The notes under the pieces were generated by a model. That model ran no database searches. It was not told the origin of the DNA and saw only the letters and a program-made list of their open reading frames with translations. Below, piece by piece: positions 8,980 through 16,834 of a stretch of 64,000 bases of DNA. Origin of the DNA: Phormidesmis sp963789215 (lineage in GTDB: Bacteria > Cyanobacteriota > Cyanobacteriia > Phormidesmidales > Phormidesmidaceae); contig CAWBJY010000011.1 of the NCBI GenBank assembly GCA_963789215.1, positions 930,001 through 994,000 on the forward strand. The letters run 5' to 3'. The position numbers and the translations under genes are program-made. Positions within the stretch are counted from its first letter, which is position 1. Each line of letters opens with the position of its first letter.

Positions 8980-9207
8980 GGATTTCTCCGGGATCGAACG
9001 TTGTTACTTCAAGAGGCAAGTTCTTCGTATAAGTATAAAGAGAGCGGATTTAGAAGCGGGAAAGCAATTGTTATCAAAGCCAACTTTAATCAGCTGATAC
9101 TGCTCAGATGTTAAAGATCGGAATGAAGTCAGATTACTTTCGACCATGGATATGGTGACTGTTTCAACGCATTACAATGGGGCTGAATCTATAAATTAGG
9201 TAATCTC

Positions 9208-9438
9208 ATGAAACCGATTCGCGTTACATCTCGTGTTGGGGCCGATGGCCTAGTTCAGATTCATTTGCCAGAACATCATGACGAAGATGTCGAGATTTTG
9301 CTTACTTACAAACCATTGCAAACGGTGAAGAAGCGACAGTGGTCTCAACGATTTCTCGATTTATATGGCGCCTGGCAAGGTGAGCCTCTAGTAAGGGGTG
9401 AGCAAGGCACTCAGCCAGAACGCGATTTGCTGCTTTGA
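9208..9438 (+). CDS. Antitoxin-like protein (VapB-type, partner of PIN toxin)
   Basis: 76 residues. A beta-rich N-terminus (IRVTSRVGADGLVQIHLPE) resembles small cyanobacterial antitoxin-like proteins that precede PIN-domain genes, and a variable C-terminal half would bind the toxin. The main support is context: the PIN gene starts 14 bp downstream, a standard toxin-antitoxin layout. The exact DNA-binding fold is not certain. Confidence 0.65.
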   Translation: MKPIRVTSRVGADGLVQIHLPEHHDEDVEILLTYKPLQTVKKRQWSQRFLDLYGAWQGEPLVRGEQGTQPERDLLL

Positions 9439-9452
9439 GTTGGCATAGGTAG

Positions 9453-9851
9453 ATGCCTTACCTCTTAGACACAAACACATGCATTGCTTACCTCAATCGG
9501 AGCAGTCAATCAATTTACGATTATCTGGCAGACAGCTCGCCCGAGGATGTTTTCGTCTGTGATGTTGTTAGATATGAGCTTTACTATGGGGCTTATAAAA
9601 GTGCTCGTACGGAGAAAAACCTCAAAATTTTACAGGTGCTGTCTGAGGAGTTTATCAGCCTTCTTTTTGACGAAGAGGCTGCTGAAATATGCGGAAAAAT
9701 TCGAGCAGACTTAGAGTCAAAGGGAACTCCTATAGGCGCTTATGATTTGCAAATTGCGGCGATCGCCCTAGCAAACAACCTGACTCTGGTAACTCACAAC
9801 ACCCAGGAATTTCAAAGAGTGCCCGATCTGCTATTGACAGATTGGCTCTAG
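9453..9851 (+). CDS. vapC: PIN-domain ribonuclease toxin, VapC-like
   Basis: 132 residues, typical for VapC. Conserved acidic residues of the Mg-dependent RNase site are visible: D6 and N8 in LLDTNTC, E42-43 region in VVRYELYYGA, D98 in GAYDLQIAAIAL, and the terminal VTHNTQEF. VapC toxins cleave RNA, often tRNA or rRNA, when the antitoxin is lost. Active-site residues appear intact, so the pair may be functional. The gene ends 8 bp from the stop of tatA on the other strand. Confidence 0.88.
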   Translation: MPYLLDTNTCIAYLNRSSQSIYDYLADSSPEDVFVCDVVRYELYYGAYKSARTEKNLKILQVLSEEFISLLFDEEAAEICGKIRADLESKGTPIGAYDLQIAAIALANNLTLVTHNTQEFQRVPDLLLTDWL

Positions 9852-9859
9852 GGAAAACG

Positions 9860-10039
9860 CTAATCTTCTGCTTCTTCGATGTAGTTATCGTCATCATCAT
9901 CGGGAGCGTTTCTGCCCTCTTGAAAGCCTCGCAAGCTTTTGCCTAATGCACTGCCTAGCTCAGGAATACGCTTAGGGCCAAACACTAAAACGGCCACTAC
10001 ACCGATAATGACGATTTCGGGGATGCCTAAACCAAACAT
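9860..10039 (-). CDS. tatA: Sec-independent translocase protein TatA
   Basis: 59 residues. MFGLGIPEIVIIGVVAVLVF forms the single membrane helix, followed by the hinge GPKRIPELG and an amphipathic helix (SALGKSLRGFQEG), the hallmark of TatA/TatB. It ends in a very acidic DDDDD tail. TatA oligomerises to let folded twin-arginine proteins cross the thylakoid or plasma membrane. TatB and TatC are not adjacent. Confidence 0.93.
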   Translation of the reverse strand: MFGLGIPEIVIIGVVAVLVFGPKRIPELGSALGKSLRGFQEGRNAPDDDDDNYIEEAED

Positions 10040-10103
10040 GATGCCGCTTCTCCAGTGAGCCTGTTTATGCTGTAACTGGCCCTATCATAAGGCTTTCTTT
10101 GCA

Positions 10104-10523
10104 CTACAGAATAGTTAGGTAAGTATCAGACGACTCGGTGGGTAGCACCTTTAGTTTTTGATTTTGTAAATCGGGTTCTAGCCCTAGCGCTTCTAATGGA
10201 ATAACGCCTATTAAAGAAACCTGGCCACCGGGGAGTTCTAGGCATTCGAAAGTGCCTTCTCTCCCACAGATGGAAATCTTTGCGTCCTGAAAAACTCTGG
10301 CTTTGCTGATGCCATTCGCAGTAGTGACTTCGACCTCCTTAAGCAGCGTTAGACCTAGCTGAGCAATAACATCACTAGGTAGACGCAAAGTCGTAGCCCC
10401 TGTGTCTACCAAGGCATCCTCTATAGTGATGGAGCGGATTTGCTCGTCAGATCTAAATCCCTCTCTAGCCAAGATCTGGTCAGCGCGATTCGTGACCGTC
10501 AGGTGAGTCAGTACCTTGCCCAT
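10104..10523 (-). CDS. Retropepsin-like aspartyl protease domain protein
   Basis: 139 residues from the chosen Met (an upstream Met at 10544 adds seven). The aspartyl protease motif LVDTGATTLRLP occurs near residue 38, and a second hydrophobic beta region (SLIGVIPLEALGL) has the family's clan AA form. Such small cyanobacterial proteins are predicted single-domain, dimer-forming aspartyl proteases. Substrates are unknown and activity is unproven. The shorter start gives the common MGxV N-terminus. Confidence 0.75.
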   Translation of the reverse strand: MGKVLTHLTVTNRADQILAREGFRSDEQIRSITIEDALVDTGATTLRLPSDVIAQLGLTLLKEVEVTTANGISKARVFQDAKISICGREGTFECLELPGGQVSLIGVIPLEALGLEPDLQNQKLKVLPTESSDTYLTIL

Positions 10524-10597
10524 AGTTTGCGTCGTGGAAAACATGAGGCTACACCGTTTGCTTGCTACCTGTCTATTATGACGAATCTGCAGAGCGC

Positions 10598-10882
10598 CTA
10601 CCGATGGCGATTTTCTAACCAGATGCGCAGTTCCGATTCGGAATGACCGGCAAAGCGACCTTGAGTTTTAGGATCGTATGCATACCACTGGGTGCCCGTA
10701 GGCGTGATTTTGGTCCAAAGGCGAACCTGGTCGCTATCGGTAAGAGACTGCAACAACCACTGGCCAAAGCGCTGGAGCCGGTTGCTGAATTCTGTAGATT
10801 GTTGAGTTGTTGGAGTTTGCCATAGCTGCTCTAGCTGATGGCGAGACTGCTGGGTTGAAGAGAATTGAGTAAAGCTGTTCAT
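10598..10882 (-). CDS. Conserved hypothetical small protein
   Basis: 94 residues starting at MNSFTQF, chosen because GGGAG lies 8 nt before that ATG; an upstream Met at 10939 adds 19 doubtful residues. It is rich in Q, S, W and R. It has a helical N-terminal half and a C-terminal beta-like part (LWTKITPTGTQWYAYDP, then helix ELRIWLENRHR). No signal peptide or membrane helix. Function unknown. Confidence 0.6.
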   Translation of the reverse strand: MNSFTQFSSTQQSRHQLEQLWQTPTTQQSTEFSNRLQRFGQWLLQSLTDSDQVRLWTKITPTGTQWYAYDPKTQGRFAGHSESELRIWLENRHR

Positions 10883-11063
10883 TTGTGAAACTCCCTTTGC
10901 GTAAAGGAACAAATCTGCTTGTTCGCTTGATGTATTCACTGTATGAAATTAGACCAGAAGCGGCAAAGCACTGCGTAGATGGGCACTATGCAAAAAATAG
11001 ATGCGCCGCTGCGTAGCAATCGAGATAGCCTTTATACAAAGCCCACCAAGCTAACCTATCGTC

Positions 11064-12080
11064 ATGGCTGGAAAGCAAGCAAAAACGCTCAGCGAAAAAG
11101 TAAAGCTCTCTCAACTGAGAGCCTTAGGTGCGGTTGCGACGACGGGTAGCTTTAGTGAGGCTGCTCTACAGCTTAATGTCAGTCAGTCTACGGTAAGTCA
11201 CAGCATTGCGGCCTTAGAAGATGCGCTGGGCGTTGTGTTAATTCATCGCGGGCGGCAAAGAGCTTCTTTGACGCCGGTGGGCGATCGCATTTTCACCCAA
11301 TCTCAACAAATTCTCGGCCTAGTCGCTGACATGGGACAAGAAGCCAGTCGGGCCAGAGGCGTGGACGGCGGGCTAGTTCGGATTGCAGCCTTTCGCAGTT
11401 TGGCCAGTGAAGTATTGCCGGGGGCAATCGCCCATCTCCACGAACATCACCCTACGGTTCAGATCGTAATCATCGAATTTGATAATACTCAGTCTTTGAT
11501 CGACGCTGTTGTTGAGGGCAAGGCCGATTTATGTATGGCCGATCTATTGCTTCAAGGGGACGAATTTGAAACTTTTAAGATTATGGACGATCCCTTCGTG
11601 GCGCTGATTCCGCCGAACCGGCTAGACATTCAGACTCAGCTAACGTGGGAAGATTTACGCCAAAATCCTCTAATCACCTCGCCCAACGAATGCTGTAAGG
11701 TGATTACGAACCGCCTGAAAGCAGCCAGACCGCCTATTGGCGTGGACTATCTCATCGCGAACGACTCTACCGCTGTTAGCATGGCTCGCCAGGGGTTAGG
11801 CATTGCGGTTTTGCCTAGGCTTGCGGCCCAGCCTATTCCAAAAGGAGTTCGGATCGCTCAGCTACCCTTTGACATGGCTCGTCCATTAGGTCTTAGCTGG
11901 CTGCGAAAAACGCTGCTTACGCCCGCTACATACGCTTTTTTAGACGCTTTTCGGCATCTGTACGCAGAGCCCCATAGAGACCTAGAGGACACTCGGCGGT
12001 ATGGTGTTGAACGTGAACATCCGCTTGAAGCGCAAGATTTTGATGAGAAAACTGCTATTTCTGCTACCCGGCACCACTAA
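11064..12080 (+). CDS. LysR-family transcriptional regulator
   Basis: 338 residues. The winged helix-turn-helix at about 15-75 has the LysR signature (LRALGAVATTGSFSEAALQL and VSQSTVSHSIAALE). A LysR substrate-binding domain (about 100-310) follows; its effector is unknown. The regulator would bind promoter DNA and respond to a small ligand. The 3' end overlaps the next gene by 38 bp, so the two are likely translated together, which is unusual for a LysR gene. The C-terminal 30 residues are low in family similarity and coincide with the overlap. Confidence 0.9.
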   Translation: MAGKQAKTLSEKVKLSQLRALGAVATTGSFSEAALQLNVSQSTVSHSIAALEDALGVVLIHRGRQRASLTPVGDRIFTQSQQILGLVADMGQEASRARGVDGGLVRIAAFRSLASEVLPGAIAHLHEHHPTVQIVIIEFDNTQSLIDAVVEGKADLCMADLLLQGDEFETFKIMDDPFVALIPPNRLDIQTQLTWEDLRQNPLITSPNECCKVITNRLKAARPPIGVDYLIANDSTAVSMARQGLGIAVLPRLAAQPIPKGVRIAQLPFDMARPLGLSWLRKTLLTPATYAFLDAFRHLYAEPHRDLEDTRRYGVEREHPLEAQDFDEKTAISATRHH

Positions 12081-13029
12081 ACAGTTTTTTGCTGGCGGGC
12101 TCACTGCTGAGCTAAAGACGATGGCGATCGCCCAAAAAATCTGCCCTGCCGAAGTCGTTACCTACCGCAGCAAAGAACCCAACACGCTATTTCTAGACGA
12201 CGTTCTAACTGATAACCAATATCGAGACTGTATCTTTGTTTGCAGTTGGGGCTTCGACGTGCCCAAGCTAATCCAGCAGTTAGGGAATCGGTTTGTGGTT
12301 TACCACGCCCACAGCACTCGCTATGGATTTCGCGTTCCCCCTCGCGTTCCGATTATGACCGTTAGCAAAAACTCGATGGGCTATTGGGGAGAGCAGGCGC
12401 TGAGTTCGCTGATTTACTATCTGCCTAACGAAATTTCACCAGACTTTGAGAACCGTCAGCTAGCGCGAGATGTTGACGTATTGGTGCAGACGCGAAAGTC
12501 TTCTGAATATCTGCTGCAGCGGCTGGTTCCCGCTTTGCAAAAGCAGTGCAACGTGGTGCTGCTCGACAGCTACGTAGATGATTTGGTCGGTCTGTTTAAT
12601 CGGTCTAAGGTTTATCTGTACGACTCTGCCGAATATTGGGGGCGCTACCGCTTGACCGAAGGCTTTGGGCTACCTCCGATGGAAGCTTTGGCCTGTGGCT
12701 GCCAGGTGTTTTCTAGCGTTAACCATGCCCTGGCCGACTATCTCGATCCTGGCTTCAACTGTCAAAAAATCTCAGGCTACTCGACCGATTACGATGTTCA
12801 GCGAATAGTAAAGACGGTGCAAGCTCAGCAAAGCTTTCAGATGCCGCCTGAGTTTTTTGCACCCTATAGAACAGAGTCGCTAGTTCCTAGACTGCAAACA
12901 ATTCTGCAAGATATCAATGCTTTTTTTGATTATCTGCCCAATACCCAAACGGACATTCCTCAGCTTACGCGCAGCCGGGTGGCCTATCTTACGCTTAAGC
13001 GGATTGTAAACAAGCTCAAAAGCCGATGA
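12043..13029 (+). CDS. Glycosyltransferase (GT1/GT4-like)
   Basis: About 328 residues from the ATG at 12043; an ATG at 12001 in the same frame would extend it by 14. The N-terminus MRKLLFLLPGT is a nucleotide-binding-like first strand. The C-terminal half carries the donor-binding motif TEGFGLPPMEALACGC near residue 215, typical of group-1 (GT4) transferases. A cytosolic or membrane-peripheral enzyme adding a sugar to an unknown acceptor. It overlaps the LysR gene, suggesting shared expression. Confidence 0.83.
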   Translation: MRKLLFLLPGTTKQFFAGGLTAELKTMAIAQKICPAEVVTYRSKEPNTLFLDDVLTDNQYRDCIFVCSWGFDVPKLIQQLGNRFVVYHAHSTRYGFRVPPRVPIMTVSKNSMGYWGEQALSSLIYYLPNEISPDFENRQLARDVDVLVQTRKSSEYLLQRLVPALQKQCNVVLLDSYVDDLVGLFNRSKVYLYDSAEYWGRYRLTEGFGLPPMEALACGCQVFSSVNHALADYLDPGFNCQKISGYSTDYDVQRIVKTVQAQQSFQMPPEFFAPYRTESLVPRLQTILQDINAFFDYLPNTQTDIPQLTRSRVAYLTLKRIVNKLKSR

Positions 13030-13352
13030 GGAATGCGCGGCAGCTCAGCTCTATCTAATCGCGCTCAGTAATCTCTTTCAGGCAGACCGTATAAACTGTT
13101 CTCACGTTTTAGGTGTTAGCTAGGAGAAGCAGATATTTAAAGCCGTCAGGTCGTCCGTCTTTTTGACTAGAAAACGCAATTGTCTCAAATTAGGCGATCG
13201 CCGCCTCTAATCGTCCGTTTTTGTTCAGTACCAAAGCTTTTACAGCCAAACGGAAGCAGATATATATTTTGTTCATCAAGTTTCGTTGATTTTGAAGTTT
13301 CCATCAAAAAGACATCGGGAATACTCAAACTACGTTTCTTCTCGCTGTAAAG
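13030..13352. other. Intergenic region, nothing identified
   Basis: About 320 bp, A+T-rich near its right end and containing one HIP1 site. It presumably holds the promoter of the kinase-like gene. No hairpin with a T-run was found. Confidence 0.4.
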
Positions 13353-14840
13353 ATGGCTCCCTTCTCCACATCTGCTGTTATTGAACGGCTGAGCGATCGC
13401 TACGAATTTCTGCAGTCTATTGGCAAGCCTTTAGGCTATCAGCAGCTTTTAGCGACAGATATTCAGCACAGACAGTCCGTTGTGATTAAATCGCTCTCTC
13501 TTGGCAAAGGCACTTCTGCTGGCGATATTTGCTGCTTCGAGCGAGAGATTCACCTACTCGAATCACTGCGCCACCCCACGATTCCCCGGTACATTGACTC
13601 TTTCGGCATTGATACGCCAGAAGGAAAAGGCTTGGTGCTGGTGCAGGCTCACTCCCCTTTTAGCCAAACGCTTCATCAGCAGATGGCAGCGGGAAAAGTC
13701 TACTGCGAAGCAGAGATTAAATCTATTGCTAAGCAGCTACTGCAAGGTCTGATCTATCTGCACAATAAGGGGCTTGTGCATCGAGATATTACGCCTGGTA
13801 ATGTTGCGATCGCCGGTTTTGAAAACAAGTTAGCCCAGGTATCCTGGCTGACCTTAGGAAGCGTGCAGTATGTAGAGTCTCAGCGAGAGGATGCCATTAT
13901 TGGCACCTATGGCTACATGCCTATTGAGCAGGTTGGCGGGCAGGCCCGTTTTGCTTCCGACCTCTACAGCCTTGGCGCCACGCTCATTGCTTTAGCGACA
14001 GGCCGCCGGCCCCAAAATCTTCTCCGCGATGGCTGCAAAATTACGTTTGCCTGTCACTCTTCTCACCTTAGCGCCAGCTTCCAGCAGTGGATTAACTGGC
14101 TAATTGAACCCCACATGAGCGATCGCCCGAAAACTGCACAGCAAGCCTTGCAAGCCTTGAACTACCTGCCTTTCTCTATGATTAAGCGACGACTCAAGCA
14201 GCCCGCTAAAGCCGCGATCGCGCCGATTCCCATTGTTTCTAAGCCCTACTCTCAAGGTCAGCTTTACTTCACAAAGATCCAGCAGAGGGAGCGGGCCAGT
14301 CGGTTAAATTTGGTGATCCCACCGGTGGGATTTAAGCGAGCCGACTATCAGCGGGCGCTTCCACCTTTGCTGATGGGATGCGCCCTACTAACGCTCGGGA
14401 TATATCTGCTGAGCCTCCTCTCTTTTTCTATAGATATGCTTTCGCATAAGAGAGGCATTGCCTCACTAGCAGCGGCAGCTTTGGGCGCGTGTGGTAGCGT
14501 TCAAGGCTGCAAGTTTTTGCTGGTCGGGCTGCGTTTTCTAGACAGTCAGCTACTGCGAGAGATTCATATTCAGCTAGATGCTCATGTGCTGCTGATTTCT
14601 TATAAGTACTGGCTGCGATCGCCCTTCTATATCGTTAATACTCGCCGCAAAGATATTTACAACGTCAGCGCTCTGCCCGACTGTAGCGCCCTGAGAATTC
14701 TCACCCACCGCAACCGCACCGAAGTTCCTTCCGATAGCTTTAAGCTGACGACCCGCCACGGCAACCTCACGCCCCGAGATATTCGCTGGCTCACTTCTTT
14801 AATTAACGATTGGCGAATGAGACACGAAGGGTGTGTATAA
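13353..14840 (+). CDS. Membrane-anchored kinase-like protein, probable pseudokinase
   Basis: 495 residues. A serine/threonine kinase-like domain at about 17-275 keeps the ATP lysine (VVIK, K46), Glu (E65) and HRD Asp (D145). The catalytic loop reads HRDITPGN instead of HRDxKPxN. The Mg-binding DFG motif is replaced by TLG at about 167-169 (cyanobacterial relatives read DFGAVQ; this one reads TLGSVQ). The activation segment GTYGYMPIEQ and the F-helix SDLYSLGATL remain. Helices at about 333-357 and perhaps 368-390 form a membrane region, followed by a cytoplasmic-looking C-terminal domain of unknown type. The fold is kept; catalysis is doubtful. Confidence 0.85.
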   Translation: MAPFSTSAVIERLSDRYEFLQSIGKPLGYQQLLATDIQHRQSVVIKSLSLGKGTSAGDICCFEREIHLLESLRHPTIPRYIDSFGIDTPEGKGLVLVQAHSPFSQTLHQQMAAGKVYCEAEIKSIAKQLLQGLIYLHNKGLVHRDITPGNVAIAGFENKLAQVSWLTLGSVQYVESQREDAIIGTYGYMPIEQVGGQARFASDLYSLGATLIALATGRRPQNLLRDGCKITFACHSSHLSASFQQWINWLIEPHMSDRPKTAQQALQALNYLPFSMIKRRLKQPAKAAIAPIPIVSKPYSQGQLYFTKIQQRERASRLNLVIPPVGFKRADYQRALPPLLMGCALLTLGIYLLSLLSFSIDMLSHKRGIASLAAAALGACGSVQGCKFLLVGLRFLDSQLLREIHIQLDAHVLLISYKYWLRSPFYIVNTRRKDIYNVSALPDCSALRILTHRNRTEVPSDSFKLTTRHGNLTPRDIRWLTSLINDWRMRHEGCV

Positions 14841-14875
14841 GAGATTACGCAACCTCTTCTATTGCTACGGGTACT

Positions 14876-14905
14876 GCTACGGGCGTTTCTGCTACAGGCG
14901 TTTCA
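14876..14905. repeat. Tandem 15-bp duplication
   Basis: GCTACGGGCGTTTCT is followed by GCTACAGGCGTTTCA, two mismatches, 35 bp past the kinase-like stop codon. Confidence 0.8.
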
Positions 14906-14984
14906 AAAACTGAAACCAGATACTGATTAGGCGCTGTAGACCTAATAATAAAACCTAGCTGCTCTTAGCGGCGATGTGTGACTG

Positions 14985-15032
14985 TCCGCTGTTTCCTCAC
15001 GGTTCGCTCCGATCCGGAAACAGCGGATTTTT
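14985..15032 (+). terminator. Rho-independent terminator
   Basis: 12-bp stem TCCGCTGTTTCC/GGAAACAGCGGA with a 19-nt loop and TTTTT. It serves the kinase-like gene. Confidence 0.85.
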
Positions 15033-15051
15033 GTGTCTAGCGTTTAGATTT

Positions 15052-15831
15052 TTAAGCTCGGCTGGCGATCAGATAGTTGGCTAGCTCAATGAAGCCTGCG
15101 CCTTCTGCGGCAGCGGTGATGTAGGTTGGCGAGTGAGCGAGTGTCGGTAGGTAGTGGGCGACGTTGGCAACGCCTACCGACTGTGGAAACTGCGCTGCGA
15201 ACAGGCTTTCATCGTTAGGGCTATCGCCGACTGTAACGATGTCGGCTGCGCTGAGCTGGGGGAATCGTTGCTGAAGGACTTTGGCCAGTCCCATCGCTTT
15301 GCTCTGGCGCAGAATTTTGATGTGGCACTGTACGGTGCTATAGGTAAAGCCCATTGACTGCGTTTCGCAAGTTTTTTGCATCCAGGCTAGATCTGATGGG
15401 GATAGACCGGTGATGTCAAATGTCCAGTCTGTGATGCGGTAGGGGTTATCTACTGAAGGGACGAGCGTGGGATAGCGATCTTTGAAGCGGTTGAAGAGGC
15501 TGCCGAGGCGATCGCGGTGACGCGATATACGAGGAATGTCGGGCAAGATGATGGGCTCAAGATCGGCTTTGTCGATGTAGAGGCCACCGTTTTCGGCGAT
15601 CGCACCTACCACCGGCAGATAGTTTACAATGGCGCTTACCCAACCTGCCGAGCGTCCGGTTACAATCAGCACCGCTAGCCCGCTGTCTTTAAGCCGTCCG
15701 AACGCTTGCAGTAGCTCAGCCGTGAACTCTCCATTCGTTGTAAGCGTGCCGTCCATATCAGTAGCTACTAGCCGAACTTTAGAGAAGGCTAAGCGACTGC
15801 TGCTAGACACCAGTATTTGCGGCTGTTTCAT
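15052..15831 (-). CDS. HAD-superfamily phosphatase (Cof/SPP-like)
   Basis: 259 residues from MKQPQIL, chosen because AGGAAG lies 8 nt before that ATG; an ATG at 15897 gives 22 more. HAD motifs in order: DMDGTLT (nucleophile Asp, about 24-30), TGRSAG (motif II), K in QSKAMGL (motif III) and GDSPNDESLF (motif IV). The cap between motifs II and III is the C2 type seen in Cof and sucrose-phosphatase-like enzymes. It probably dephosphorylates a sugar phosphate or a similar metabolite. The substrate is not readable. Confidence 0.9.
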   Translation of the reverse strand: MKQPQILVSSSSRLAFSKVRLVATDMDGTLTTNGEFTAELLQAFGRLKDSGLAVLIVTGRSAGWVSAIVNYLPVVGAIAENGGLYIDKADLEPIILPDIPRISRHRDRLGSLFNRFKDRYPTLVPSVDNPYRITDWTFDITGLSPSDLAWMQKTCETQSMGFTYSTVQCHIKILRQSKAMGLAKVLQQRFPQLSAADIVTVGDSPNDESLFAAQFPQSVGVANVAHYLPTLAHSPTYITAAAEGAGFIELANYLIASRA

Positions 15832-16006
15832 TCTGAGCACTTCCTGAAATGAAAAGAGGCGTTTTTCGGCCAGCGTTGAGCGTGAAGTCGGCCACAACTA
15901 CATTATCTCGTGGTAGACGTACAAACTCAGGCGATCGCCCTTTAATACAAACATCAACTTTGGCCAGTCCGTCAACTCGCTTGGGCATCCTTAGACCGAA
16001 TCCGTC

Positions 16007-16795
16007 ATGAGTTGTCTTTCCATGTCTATGGGTAGCCCTTCCTCACTTCAGCCGCCGCCGCTATGGCTAGCTCAAACACCTGTAGAGCCGCCTGCGCCAC
16101 CCGCGCCGCTCAATCTTTGGATGTACTCAACGGGTGGGATGTCTGTTCTACTGGTGGGGCTAGGCGTTTACTCTTACTTGCAAAACCGCAAGCTACAAAA
16201 ACAGCTCAAGTTTGAAAGCTACAAAAACAAGGAGCTGCAAAAGCGAGTAAAGCTAGCGCTGAGCACCATTGCTAAAATGGAGCGCAACCCAGACCTGATT
16301 CACTCGCGCGATTTTAACCTCGACTATCTGCGGATGCGGATGGAAGAAAAGCAGTTTAATTTTGCGATTGTCAATCAGCTCAAGATTAAGATCAAACAGC
16401 AGGTAAGCGAAGCTCTCCGGCCTAATCAGGCTGAAACGGGCATGGTCGGCGTTGCTAGCAAACCTCGGCTGATCAACCAGATCTTCGACGTAGAGTACGT
16501 TGCTCCTAACGACGAGAAAAAGCGCAAGCGTGTCCTCTTTCGCATTCAAATTCGGCTGACTAAAGTTCCGGCCCAGGCCACTTCTACTACTGTAGAAGAA
16601 GTGGTGAAGTGTATTGAAGGATTTTTGAATCCTTCCGATATCGAAGGGTTTTGGCAGCCTACTTTGCAGGGTCGCATTGCCAATATGAAGTGGGATCAAA
16701 AAGCAAAGCCCACGCCGCTGCTCATTCTAGAGCAGACCAACGAAGGCGTGAACGTTACGTTTAGAACGAAGCAAGATGCGCGAACTTCGCGCTAA
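16007..16795 (+). CDS. Conserved cyanobacterial membrane-anchored protein
   Basis: 262 residues. A Pro-rich N-terminus is followed by one membrane helix (about 40-58, STGGMSVLLVGLGVYSYL) and a basic coiled-coil stretch (QNRKLQKQL and on, to about 95). The C-terminal domain (about 130-260) is soluble and alpha/beta. A start at residue 6 or 8 is possible. No enzyme motif was seen. It is convergent with the sigma factor gene. Function unknown. Confidence 0.7.
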   Translation: MSCLSMSMGSPSSLQPPPLWLAQTPVEPPAPPAPLNLWMYSTGGMSVLLVGLGVYSYLQNRKLQKQLKFESYKNKELQKRVKLALSTIAKMERNPDLIHSRDFNLDYLRMRMEEKQFNFAIVNQLKIKIKQQVSEALRPNQAETGMVGVASKPRLINQIFDVEYVAPNDEKKRKRVLFRIQIRLTKVPAQATSTTVEEVVKCIEGFLNPSDIEGFWQPTLQGRIANMKWDQKAKPTPLLILEQTNEGVNVTFRTKQDARTSR

Positions 16796-16834
16796 AACAG
16801 ATATTTGTTTTTTGAAGCGAAACTTTCTAGCTAG

